A stretch of 64,000 bases of DNA from Enoplolaimus lenunculus (lineage: Eukaryota > Nematoda > Enoplea > Enoplida > Thoracostomopsidae): the NCBI GenBank assembly GCA_030248215.1, contig JASANG010002092.1, forward strand, positions 124,001 through 188,000, read 5' to 3'. Position numbers and translations under genes: made by a program. The notes under the pieces were generated by a model, which was not told the DNA's origin, searched no databases, and worked only from the letters and a program-made list of their open reading frames with translations. This document shows, one piece after another, positions 1 to 16,017 of the stretch (the first letter of the stretch is position 1; each line of letters opens with the position of its first letter).

Positions 1-184
1 ACACGAAGAAAACCAGGTGTAGCGCTCGTGTCCTGGTCCATGGTGTTTCAAATCGGAGTTCTCGCACTCCCACAATAACCCCAATTGACACCTCTGACTT
101 TTTTCCACCACCCCGCAAACACAAATAATGTACAATTTTTTGAACTTTATACACACATAAACAGTTTAATTTTTGCTCGATTCT

Positions 185-529
185 GAACGGAGATTCGGCT
201 AAAATTTGTGATTCGGATTCGGATTCGGTTGTGAAAAAGCCGAATCTAACAATGTTCGGCAACATATTTTTTCAATTTTAAACAATAAATATTTTAAATA
301 ACTTTTTATATTAATAAAACAAATTTCTCTTTGAGGTCAGGAATCTCAAAACTGAGATGACGTACGAAAAGTATTAAAAATTTATGCGGCTGGCATTGCG
401 CTGACATTCTGAAACAAATTATAGATATAACTGAAATTTGCAACATGCAAGATTCGGATTCCGATTTGATTTTGGCAAATTTGCAATGAAGTTGGATTGG
501 TTCAAATCGCAGATTCGATGTTACCTTGA
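185..529. mobile_element. CAAGGT-type miniature element, copy 1
   Basis: About 345 bp sharing most of its sequence with 6010-6389: GATTCGGATTCGG repeats, a core near TTTTAAACAATAAA, ATGCGGCTGG and a right end CGATGTTACCTTG. No ORF. Confidence 0.6.
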
Positions 530-1683
530 TGCATGCACTTAAAACACCACAAAATCATATTGGCGCATGCACGAAAAAGCATTTGGGTTCATTTGTCGTA
601 TTGTTCCCCGAAAGAGTCGGAATTTAAATTTTGACCTCCTTCTAATGCAAATCACAACAAGCTCATAAATGAAAAAAATTGAAATGCCACCGTTATTGCC
701 CAAACGCCGACTAAGAACATACCATACGATTCCAGCATTCAACCTGTTACGTAATACTGCAAATGTATTCTAGTGTTTGCGACATGTTTAGTGAAAACCC
801 TATATCATATGCAAGTTTTTCTAACCAGAAAATAGGACATCAGCAATATATACATCACAGTTTACGATCTCCTATTTTTATTAAAACATCAACAAAAGTT
901 TATAATAAAGCATAATCAGTAATACACTTTCAGTTAAACCAATCGTAAACAATACACAAATCAGGCTGAATTTCAAGGTACTCACCGCTGATCTACAGTA
1001 CCTAACCTATAATATTAAAGCTGGAACACGCCACATACGTATTTTGGGCAGCGCTCCCAAGCGGTTGTTTACAAACTTTTACATACGTACGTATGCCAAT
1101 CAATTAAATAGCAAAAATATGACATGGTTTGCATTTATGCGTTGTTAGATCTATGAACCTGATATGCTTCCTTAGATTGTTCTGTATATTTAAGGTTGCA
1201 AATTTGAAACCACGTTGACTAGTACAAATAATACGTCTACTATACGTAATTTGGACATCGTTTCAGCTAATTAAATACCATCTACACAAACTTTATAAGA
1301 ACGTTGCCAGCCACAACGGCTGTATTGTTTCCAAAATGTTGATGCTGCAAATACTGCAAGTTGCAACTGTTTCAGCTAAATTATGACAAAACCTCACAGT
1401 TGATACAATATAAATTTTATACTCGATCAGTATATTATTTCTTTGCTATCTTTGCAGCACAACTGTAGGAAGCGAAATTATAGTTTCCGTCGCTATCCAA
1501 CACTCCAAACAAACATACGACTTATAAGCATCCGAATCAGAATTATATCTTCCCATACGAACCAAAATAGAATTTCTGCCAAAGCAGAAATCACAATTCG
1601 ACATGATTCTCAATGCCGAATTACAAATTTACTGTTTACAAAACTACCAAAACATGTGTTATGCGAATTGTTACCGAAGGCAT

Positions 1684-1838
1684 GGCTCATGTATCGAATA
1701 GGGCCGGAACGTTTACCTACAGGACTGTTACAATGTAAGCTCAAGCTTTAGACTATTTTTTGCTTATAAGTATAAGCTCATCCTTACGCTTAGGGATATG
1801 CTTATACCACTGATCCGGTTCTGTTCTATACATTGGCC
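1684..1838. mobile_element. CCTAAG/TTAGGC palindromic miniature element
   Basis: Inverted ends of the GGCCNATGT...ACAGGGCCGGAAC type; the middle holds degenerate AAGCTTAAG/TTAGGC units. Same family as 54454-54665. Confidence 0.6.
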
Positions 1839-2028
1839 GATGGCATGATCGCCAATGCAAAATCAAACACCGAATTTTTAATCCCAGTAGAACCCTGATA
1901 AATATATAAACATCAATATATATAATTCATATTGTTAATCTTTTAACCTATCGTAAATTTAATTTTAAGCCCCGGTTAGAATACCTGTTCATATATAACG
2001 CACCAGTGCCCAAATAATTAGCACTTAC

Positions 2029-2230
2029 TTTTTGCGTTTAATTTGTTCAATTGATTTCGTCTATTCAGTAAAGAACGATACCGCCTGCCTTTGTCTAAAA
2101 CAGTCACATCAACCGAGTCACCGAAACCAGCCAAACCAGAACGAGGGTTTGTACACTCCAAAATTAACAAGTACAATTTAAGACCCATGTAATGATGAGT
2201 TTCGAATCGTTTTTCCACAGCATTGCTCAT
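2029..2230 (-). CDS. orphan candidate exon
   Basis: An open frame from a Met at 2230 to a good donor (GTAAGT) just left of 2029, phase 1. It reads through NPRSGLAGFGDSVDVTVLD and GRRYRSLLNRRNQLNKLN, which has coding-like composition. No next exon was found toward position 1, so a gene would run out of the window. The family is not recognised; any resemblance to a ribosomal L9-like G-D-x-V-x-V pattern is too weak to use. Confidence 0.3.
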
Positions 2231-2939
2231 ACATTTTTCACCTTATATCGAAGTGATTAGTCACGACAACAACTATAACAGACCACAACAATAGTACAGA
2301 ACTAAATAAATTGATCATAACAATTTAACTAATTAATAACCAACACAGTTTAGACTAAACCGCATAATCACAACTGAGTATACAAATCACATATTGTCAT
2401 GTGTTGTGTGGGAATTGACATTGACTCTAATATCTACATAATTAAAGCTGGAATGCTCCATATACGTATTTTCGGCAACGTTCCAGCATTACTTTGTCTA
2501 CAATATTTTTTAAAACAGTAACGTGATTGTTCGGCGAAAAAATTGCCACGCTGACTTTTGTGCATTGAGCAAATCCGGGTGACCAGTTCAAAATGATATC
2601 TAAAGTTGCAACTTTTCATATTTCAAACTAAAATAAGGTTATAAACGCATACGCGTCGCATACATGATTAGGGTAACGTCCACTCAACTATCCACGCTGG
2701 ACAGATATGTAATAATATGTATAAATAACGTTTACAACATTAAACAGCAACGCAACAAAAACAAGAACGAAATAATAAGCAATAGTTTATAATCAATAAC
2801 AAACTGAGGCCATATATTCAAATATGGTTCCCAGTATGGGTAATTTAAGAATTGTACTAGCTAACGCTTAACTAGCTGAAAGCAAATAAGTGAATACCAG
2901 TCGTAGTGGGACTATATTTATTGAGCGAAGCTAAGCTCG

Positions 2940-3500
2940 AACACACGTAAACAATTAAGGTAATATGCAAATTAGTTATTAGCTAACTATTCATTTATTG
3001 GTTTTGGAGGTTTGTAAGCAATTTCCTCAGATTCCTCGCACCCAAAAACCCTTCAGCCTCCCTAATATTTATTGGAATAATTTAAAAAGTCCTAATTTTG
3101 TCTTGTTATTAAGCTAATATGCAAATTAGCTATTAGCTAACTATTCAATTATCGGTTTTGGAGGTTTGTAAACAATTTATTCAAATTCCTCGCACCTAAA
3201 AACCCTTTAATGCTAAAATTAGATTCCTTCTAACTGTAATAATTAGTGAAATATTGTAGAAAGTCCTAATTTAGGCTTAATTAATTATGCAAATTAGCCT
3301 GTAGCTAATAAACGGCTTAAAATTTTAAAACCCCAATGCGAGGTTAACAACCCAGGATAATTGGCTTTCAAACAAAAAAAGTTTATCAAAATCGGTTCAG
3401 CCGTTCCTGAGATTCTTTTCGGACGGACGGACATCCACCTTTCGACCCCCAAGTACAAAACGTAAAACGCTACACGAAACGCTTCGTTCAATAAATAATC
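2940..3500. repeat. tandem ~160-bp repeat with a GGTTCAGCCG tail
   Basis: Units starting TATGCAAATTAG at about 2965, 3119 and 3286; the first two share TTTTGGAGGTTTGTAA and CCTCGCACC. The last runs into AAAATCGGTTCAGCCGTTCC and GGACGGACGGACA, a tail known from dispersed invertebrate repeats. Confidence 0.65.
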
Positions 3501-4061
3501 GGTTTACGGGAAAACTAATATTGCAACAGTTTGGCTAGTCGTAGACCTCTGTACTAATTTGAAAGCTACAATAATCTTGAATTTGTAGTATAAATAATAA
3601 AACATAACAGAAATAGACATTCATTATCTTATATAACAAAGTACTTCACTTTCTGCATAACCTATACTCAATGGACTCACTGACCATCATACCACCGTTG
3701 GAAACACACTCAATACACACATTTCGCCCAAAATGCTTGTGCACGTAACCATCAGCTTGTGGCGCCTACACCTGATTATAATATGACTTGTGTTTCTTAG
3801 AAAACCCACGAACGATGATTATAAATTGCTATCTGTGCCGTATCAAGAGCTTTCCCAACAATGTAAATGGAGCTAAAACAAATTCGATGGGAGCAAACGG
3901 GAATATACTCTTCCAAAGAAAACCAAACTTTGTTGAGCGGGACTGAACGGCCGCAGGTATGCAGAGAACGAACCCGTATTTGTCTTCAAACGAACAGGTA
4001 CATAAAAGTGATTCAACACTGTTCCAAAATGACAAGTTTTAAGGGAGGGACTGAGGTCTTT

Positions 4062-4067
4062 TTTATT
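4062..4067 (-). promoter_or_regulatory. probable polyadenylation signal of CRELD
   Basis: AATAAA on the minus strand about 80 nt past the CRELD stop at 4145. The hexamer is common in AT-rich DNA, so the assignment rests on position. Confidence 0.4.
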
Positions 4068-4144
4068 GGCTACGGATCATCGTCGATCATCGACCGCAGC
4101 GTAACAGTCTGATTAGTCAGCGACGACAGGCTTAAACTAGATCG

Positions 4145-7100
4145 CTATTCCGGTCCGCCACGTCTCACCCCTCCAGCCTGCTGTTGCATCTGCCGCATTA
4201 GCGCTTCTGTGTCGAACGCAGGGGCAGAACGATTTGCAATCAAATTTGCACCCGGACCAAATTCGATATACAGAACGGCGGACATAATGATGGCATAGAA
4301 AGCGCCCAAGGCGTACGATCGACGTTGCAAGATTAAAATAAGGCACAGGATTAACCCAGCCGCCGATGTTGTGCGAAGAATGTTTTCTGGTGACGTCCAA
4401 CGGTTGCGTGACAGTTCAGCTTGAGCTGCAAAGACACCAACCAAACCACTCTACTCATAGACCGAAACGTTTGTCACTCAAATTCTCACACAGGCCATAG
4501 ATACTATAGCGTCAGCTTAGGAGTGGTGTGATACTTCTTAATAACTTTAATGTTATCCAACGCCGCCCTTCACTGTGCAGTATCGCACCAGAGGTGACGG
4601 ACGGCGCCTCACCACAAATGTTTTCCAAAGAAAAGGCCAGAAAACAAAAAATTATTATTCTGCGCACATTTCTTTTAAAAGGAGAAGTGCAAAAATATCA
4701 AGCCAAGCACCTGACTTTATAAAGGAGCTAGTTTTAACCGAGCGAAAAAATGAATCAAAATAACTGTGTAGTGCGTGCAAACCAGCATTTTGCCTATTTA
4801 CCGTGCTTATATAAACAAAAATATTTTATGTATATTTAGTTCCTCGCCGTAGAAGCCTAATTAGATAGAAGCATTCACCAACCCGTGTTGTAGCGAAACA
4901 AATTGCGCTGAAACATTCCGAGGTGTCTGGTATCGATATCTGTCAATCTATCTATCTAAGAGCGTAATTATCACTTTAAAACACGTCTCCAGTTAACGCC
5001 TCTGCGGTTAAGCTGTAGAAGAGTTTTAAATTTTAGATCTGTAAACTGATTCTCAAATGTGTGCAGTACCTATTACCTGTTGCGATATGCTTTGTATGTT
5101 TTAGACCCAGTGAACATTCAAGTTTAAAATTTAAAATTTAACACATTTATAACTGTAATCTATCCTGCCACTACATAACACTGCACATATGTAGTTTTCC
5201 CAATTCACTTGTTTCAGAACCTATTCTGAAATGGCGACAGGTGTGGCACATAGTTGAGGGCGTACGGTATTGAATAAAGATCAGCTATATTTTTTCATCT
5301 GATACGACCGCTATTGTAATAAATATGCACTAAAAATTCTTGCATATATTTTCAACAGCAAAATTGCAACCCGCTTTCAATTTATAGGCCATACATATGT
5401 AAAACTGCACCGAACTGGTAACTAAAGCGGATCTAAATATCTGTAATACTTGCAATATTTAAGACTTAGACCTACAGCTCTACATAATTAAGAACGACTT
5501 CTTCGACAATAAGAAGACTCACACCAGTATAAATATAAGCAGAACTAAAAAATGTATAATATACACCGGCCTGTAGCAAGGTCAACCTGCTAGAAATGGC
5601 AAAACAATGTTATGACAGTTATGAAATTGAAATAAGCTTACAAACGGAACCAAAACTTTTCTAGAAGAGCTGAGTTTCCCAGGGGCTCCTTACAACAGAC
5701 CCGAATATACATCCTAATCCCGATGAACCGCAATAGAAAACTCACCAGTTAAATCTACTACACATCGATCGTTTTGCATTTTGTATCCCGGCGCACAATT
5801 GCACGAGTACGACCCAACCGTATTCACACATTCGGTATTTTCTTCCGTGCAAAGACCAGGGTTCGCACATTCATTAATATCTAAAATTCAGCGAAAATAA
5901 CAATAGTACAAGTTACAATTGAACTTTTGCAGAATTAACTACGCTTTCAATAAAAGATATGCTGAAAACTCAATACTTCACATCAAATGGAACAGATACC
6001 GGGTAGCAACAAAGGTTCGGACTCGGAGTCGCAAAAATTTATGGTTCGGATTTGGATTCGGCAAAAATTTGTGGTTACAATTCGGATTCGGTTGTAGAAA
6101 AGCCGAATTCAAAAGCCGAATGCAACAATTTTCGGAAATTTCAGTTTTAAACAATAAAAACTTTAAATAACTTGTTATATTAATAAAAAATTTTCGTTTC
6201 AGGTCACAAATCTCAAAACTGAAGTCGGGTACGAAATAAATTAACGTTTAAACGTTATGCGGCTGGTGTTGCGGTGATATTCTGACACCAATTATAAATG
6301 TAACTGAAATTTGCAACATGCAAAATTCGGATTAGGCAAATTTGCAATGGATTCAGATTCGGTCAAACCGTGAATTCGGTGCCACCTTGACCAGATAGCG
6401 TCTCGCAATAAAAGGTTTTTGCTGGAAATACGAAGAAGCAAGAACTGTTGGAGCTATTAGTTAACAAAATTTATCGAAACATTTACTACGTACGTACTTG
6501 TAACAAACAGTGTTTTAGTTTTAACGACGCAGGGTGCAATCGAAATTCCGATTCCGATTTAAATCTAGCCCCGGTCCGATTGCATGTATAATCAGAATTC
6601 GACACGTATTTTTTCCATCATTTCTAAGCTGTATTATTTGCAAATTATGTGCGAAATTTGCCTGCTGTTCTGTCAATTTTCATAACAACCGGTGTATATG
6701 TCTTATACTTGCAGAAAAATTAACATAGTAAATAGATAACGCACTCTAAAGCCGATATATTGATCTGACGCATACTAATTACATAAAATACAAATCGGTA
6801 TGTAGGAAGTATGTATGTGAAAATTTCTAGTTCAAATTTATATGTATCTAATGAATACATACTACGAACCTATACATCCTTCTCCAGCTGAGAATTCCCA
6901 TCCAGGTTGACAATCATTACAATCTTTAGACGAAAGACCTGTACATCCGCCTTTACACGATTTATCACAACCTAAACAGAGACATTTATTCCAACTAACA
7001 TGCGTTTGCAAGTAACTGCCATAGACTAGGCATTAGACGTGTTTTTGTATTGCAAGATTTTCAGTTCACGGGGCAACCGAAAAGCAAAAATAGCAAAGCC

Positions 7101-9407
7101 GTATGTTTTTAGCCGCAAATAACACTTTAATGTAGATATGTTACAGTTCTCAGCTATATATCTCGCATTCTGGCAATACTGAATTCCAGAGTTGGTGTCG
7201 GATGTACACTATTTTCCTAGCCGAATAACACTATTTTCCTAGCCGAATATCCGGTTGCACTCTGGTGAGGTTAGATTAGACGCTGTCAATTAGAATGATT
7301 TTGAACCACCTCGAGAATGGCTAGCAGTTTTACTGACAAAACAAAAACTCGTGGATATCAAATGCATTCACATATATACATCCGAGATTCTCTATTATTC
7401 AAATCTAACTACCAATATATACATCAATTTTTTAATTGATATGTCCAATACCCTCATTCTTACTTTCACATGTTACATGGGTTGCGTTTTCAGACGTTTT
7501 GAAGTAATTAGTCGTACACTGTCTGCATAGCTTGCCCATGTAACCTTTGTTGCATTTGCACTTCCCTGATCCTGTACGAGTTCCAGCACCCTGTATTGGA
7601 TATGCAAATTGACAAAAACCAACACACGCACTTCACTTTACTCAATATTGTCTTGCTAACCTAACAAACACGGTAAGTTCGAACACTTGGACCTCTGGGA
7701 CAATCCGATACGCGCGGCGGCAGCATTGGAGCTGTCGCTACACTGATGGGAAAGGAACCGGCTACTACAACAACAACACTACACATAAAGAACACCGTTA
7801 TGAAAAATGGTTAATAAGCCTCATGTAAATACATACATATGTGTAAATTATTTATACAGAACACAATTTCAATTTGCAACCGCGCACAGCGTTTGGAAAG
7901 AACCAGATCGTAAATCAAATGTTACTTACATCACACTTTCCATTACCAAAGCACGGCCTCTCAGGCTCAACGCCTAGGCAAGGGTCGCAATTCGGACCCC
8001 AAGTCAGAGCAGGACAACAGACAATCACAGTTTGAATACACAGCCACGCATGCAAGTCTCGGTTGTTTTGTTGCTTGTGAAAGAACCAGTTTTCAATATG
8101 TTCTTCGTGTTCTTCCAAAAATGAATGACACTGAAATCAGTATTGCGACAAAGCATAATTATGAAATACATATGACCTGAATTGCCTAAGTAATGTAAAA
8201 CCTTCTGTCGTCATGCAATATAGTTTTCTTGTATACCTGCTTCTGTATGTTAAAATAGCAGAACGAACAATAAACAACAAAATAAACTTTCTCACCTCAT
8301 GCTCTTCTTCTTTAGTAAAATCAACACCGACTTTCTTGTTGCTACGACATGTCTGTTCCAAAATTTCAACTAAGCGAGTTTCACTTAAATAGGGCAACAA
8401 AATAAAATTAAATACTAAATAAATTGGTAAATCACATGTATAAATACTCCAGAAGTATCCATGATAAATTCTACGGAACACAAATTGCGTTATCTATTCC
8501 AAATTCAAATTCTAACAATACGTATGCTAATAAAAAAGGCTGGGCCGGTAGGTGTAAAAGTCAGAACACCTTACTAAGCTACTCTCGGATGTGAGGGCCA
8601 GGCATCACATTAAAAACTATTAAACCACTGTTGTTAAAAAAGCTTTTCAGTCATAATTCATTTATTATTAGTCATATGTGCTGAAAGGCTGAAATCTGTA
8701 AACATGACATTATCGTAGGCAGGTGGTTCTTTTGGAACCCCGTACCGAGCTGAAAATCATGTTCCCTTGATCGGGCAGCTCGTATATTAACTGAAATATG
8801 CATAGGACGCTCGTTAATTTGGAAAATCTTTACGTTTACCTGGTAGAATATTTTCCTAACTTCTCTGTTTCCCATGCCGTGTTTCCGCCGGCAAAATGGG
8901 CTTTTTCCGTTTTCTTCAAACCCTAAAAAATTAACAACTTGAAGATAGGATCTTAATTCTTCCTATTCACAAGTAAGCTTTGAAAGTGGTTTTAATACAA
9001 GAATTCCGAGCAACGCCTTCTATGCGGGTTAATGTTTCTAGCAGCTGAAACTCAAGTTTGGTTCGAAAATTCACTCGGAGAACGTGCAGCTATAATTTAT
9101 TCATGATAGTTATCACTATAAAAACTTGAAAGTGTAAACTGGGTTCTATTTACTAATAATGGTTTTCAAAACTTTTCATAACTCACTTATTTCGAAATGC
9201 GATACATTCTAATTTGATAAATTATATGATATATCATCTGAATTGTAAATCGAAAAACATATCAAAAAGTACAAGTAATCTTTACAGACTTACTTCCTCA
9301 AATGTTTCAGCAAACTTCTTACATGCATTGCACGGATTCGCTGCATTGGCAATGAAACTGTGTAAAAAGCAAAAATGCAAAACCGCTACAGCAACTAAGA
9401 GATTCAT
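4145..9407 (-). CDS. CRELD: CRELD family protein (cysteine-rich with EGF-like domains), complete
   Basis: Eight exons, read on the minus strand: 9294-9407, 8840-8922, 8296-8383, 7930-8130, 7464-7590, 6870-6971, 5746-5880, 4145-4425. All junctions are GT-AG and phases agree, giving 376 aa (human CRELD1 420). Order: signal peptide from the Met at 9407, then CNAC and the family block GGNTAWE, a segment [31 protein letters not shown], an EGF-type module (GSGKCKC.KGYMG), one furin-like Cys repeat (CDKSCKGGC), one calcium-binding EGF (DINEC...[10 protein letters not shown]), and a C-terminal exon with two hydrophobic segments ([23 protein letters not shown]). Upstream in-frame Met residues before 9407 lack a signal peptide, so this start is preferred. 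CRELD1-type proteins sit in the ER membrane and act in folding/chaperoning of client receptors. It has fewer EGF/furin repeats than vertebrate CRELD1. Only the identity of the C-terminal membrane exon rests on position and phase rather than strong similarity. Confidence 0.93.
6010..6389. mobile_element. CAAGGT-type miniature element, copy 2
   Basis: Second copy of the 185-529 repeat, in a CRELD intron. Left end near AAAGGTTCGGACTCGG, right end CGGTGCCACCTTG, roughly inverted. Non-coding. Confidence 0.6.
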
Positions 9408-10113
9408 TCGTTTCTGAGCTTCATTCAAACCAGTTTTCAGTACTTTGATTTTTGAAATCAAGTAACAAAAATCAATAATTACTGACGTGTGCACTTTAAT
9501 AGAACCTAGCTACGGATTTAATGATGTTGACGCGTATTGAATTTAACGTAGTTTTTGTTTAATTAATACATAGCTTTTTTATAAACATCAAGCAGCCTAA
9601 AGCTTCTATTAAACTGTAAATTAGAAATTTATAAACTGCCATCGTAGAATCTTGAGATCGGGTTGCAACAGTAGTCGGCTTAAATAAAGCAGAATAAAGA
9701 AGCATTCGATCCCTTCGTTGTTTGGCAAATGTAAAAAAGTTTAGTTTTTGACCTTCCGGTTTGATTTATTTATTATTGTAACCATATTAAGTTCCGTAAA
9801 ATCTAAATTTACTTGAATTATTTTCTATTATTATTTTTAATATTGATTGCTTATTTCAAAAATGGTAAACAGATAGCTAGTATGTTTTATATTCCTAAAC
9901 AAAAATATGTGATTTAGTTTTGAAAACGAAAGTTTGTAGTCTTAATTCTATAGGAAACTTCAAAACTTTGTGTTACCTTGACAATTTATGGTAGAAACAA
10001 GTTTCTTTGGCTAAGTGTTTTTCGCTATGTTGGATTGAAAAATGCTGTTTCATTTTTTAGATGTATATATTGCAGATTCATTTATTTTGTTATAAATATA
10101 ATTAGGTATAATT

Positions 10114-13885
<3,772 letters not shown>

Positions 13886-14391
13886 ATATTTAAGACTGCG
13901 TGGAATTGTCTTGAAACAGTAGTTGTTGCGTCGAACTGGTTTACAGTGTGAATTGGTATGAGAAGGTGTATGTGTGGGAAACATTAACCTGTTGATTATG
14001 CACTTTGAAATTGTACGTGTAATCAATAATTTTTAAATTTGCAAGTGAAATGTTTGAAAATTTTATATTCGAATTGTATTTGGATTAATCAGCTGTTAAT
14101 CCTATGTATGTTATGTGTAGAACAGGTGTCTGAAACAGAGCGCGCATCAAAGCTCAGACGAATGCCTGTTGCGTTGCAACTTTGTTGAGGACATATTTTT
14201 ACCAGTGCGACTTGTATGGTCTTGCAGGATTTTAGCATTGCATTATCGGCCCATCTTACTTTAAGGGGTGCCCAAGTTTCTGGTGGGTCCATAAAAGAGT
14301 AGGTTTAGACTCTAGATTACTTTTTGCTTAGACTTAGAAATACGTTTTTGCAACGCTTAGGAATGCGCTTAATCTACTGTTCAGGGTGCAA

Positions 14392-14709
14392 CTAGAAATG
14401 AAAAATACCAGAGCCGGAGGTCAACGAAACTTGCCGGAGCCGAAATTGAGGCGAAATTAGGTAGTGACGATTATGATTAACAGGTTAATTTTAGCCAATA
14501 TGTGTAATATGTTGTTAATTTGTTTGGTTTTACGCTAATTTTCTACGAATTTTTAAAAATTCTTTCCTGAAACTTGTGACAAAAACGTGTTCAAACAGAT
14601 AATTGTACAAAAATGCAAAATTTTACTACCGAAGTTGCCGGAACCTGCGGTACCAGAGCCGGAGGCCAATTTTCTGCTTAGCCGGACGCAGACCTCCGGT
14701 TGTACCCTG
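14392..14709. mobile_element. hAT-like miniature element, GGAGCCGGAG subfamily
   Basis: Starts CAGGGTGCAAC, ends GTTGTACCCTG and is flanked on both sides by the identical 8-mer CTACTGTT. Inner ends carry GAGCCGGAGG repeats. No ORF. Lies between NAA10 and the tetraspanin. Confidence 0.9.
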
Positions 14710-14896
14710 CTACTGTTACGCGCCTTAAAGTAACATTGGCCGCATTATCAGTATATGCGTTTGTTAACCAATAAAAGCTATATTGTTTTCTTTAAATTCA
14801 CGAGCAGATAGAAAGAAATTTGTCTACTCTTGCACCCTGTTTAAACCTCTAAACTTTGAATATATTTTAAATTATTTGCGACACGCTGCCTTCTAA

Positions 14897-15547
14897 TGCG
14901 GGGTTCACGTTAATACTGGTGCAGCATGGCACATGCTTTGTCCCATGTTGATTCCACGTCAACTATAGAATTGGTCGACCATATATAAGGCCAATAGACA
15001 ACCCCAATATCATACCACACTGATGTATTAACCCCTGCTCTCGTGTCAACTAAACATACATGTGGACTAGTGTCATACGACAGAGGACATTAGTGAGTGA
15101 TATTCCCAATTTAGTGCGAATGTATCGCATTCAACAGACAGTTGTATATTGACTCCGCGGCAAACGTTGACTGTCACAAGCTCTTTGTTGGAGTACTAGA
15201 AAGCGCAACATTGAGTTCTTCTCAATAATCAAAATAACGCATTAAATTTTATGCAGAATATATCACACGCTTGAACTTAAGCTCAAATACTAAACGCTTT
15301 TTACACCCGCCACACAATACTTAGATATGTAATACATACGCAGACACCTGTCAAATTGCAATATGGGGTCGACGAAGGGAGTGTGATATGACATCGACAT
15401 ACAAAAATTTTGATCCGGTTATGGTATTAGCAGACAAGTGCGGCTCTTGGAACGCTATATAAGGTTACTCCAGACAAAATGCTACCCAATATTTTGATAG
15501 GGACAAATCGTGTCCAACGCTGCCCCAGTTTTAACGTGAACACCGCA
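14897..15547. mobile_element. Harbinger-like miniature element, copy 1
   Basis: Ends TGCGGGGTTCACGTTAATAC and TTTTAACGTGAACACCGCA are inverted repeats; TAA stands on both sides. Length 651 bp, no ORF. A 3-bp TAA duplication with such ends suggests PIF/Harbinger, which is an inference. Confidence 0.75.
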
Positions 15548-16017
15548 TAAACAGCAAACAAGTTTCTGTATCCTGTTCAAATCGGTATACGACATAATCT
15601 GCAAAAAACTTCCGCTCGGTAACTCCTCTTATGCTTTACGCTAGCAGGTGCACATCCGTAAGCCTTAACCTTAAATATGGGTAGGAAAAAATTGGCAACA
15701 GCCAGTGTGTCCGAACCGCATATATGACTTTTAATCATTATATGAAATATTTTGCAAAACGTAAAACGTACAGCTGCTTTCGCTACATCTCAAACTCAGA
15801 GTTTTTATTGAGTTTCTATGTATACATATCGAGATATACCAACACTAAAAATGAGTTTCTACTTGTAGAAAAAATTCTTACGTAAACTCAGCCGAAATTT
15901 AAACTACTGTTGGCACAATATGACAATTTAAAAATGCCCTAAGTGGCTAAATCAACATCACACGTGATTTCTTTCTCCTGAATAGTCTCTACACGGGTCC
16001 ATGCAAAATAATTTACA

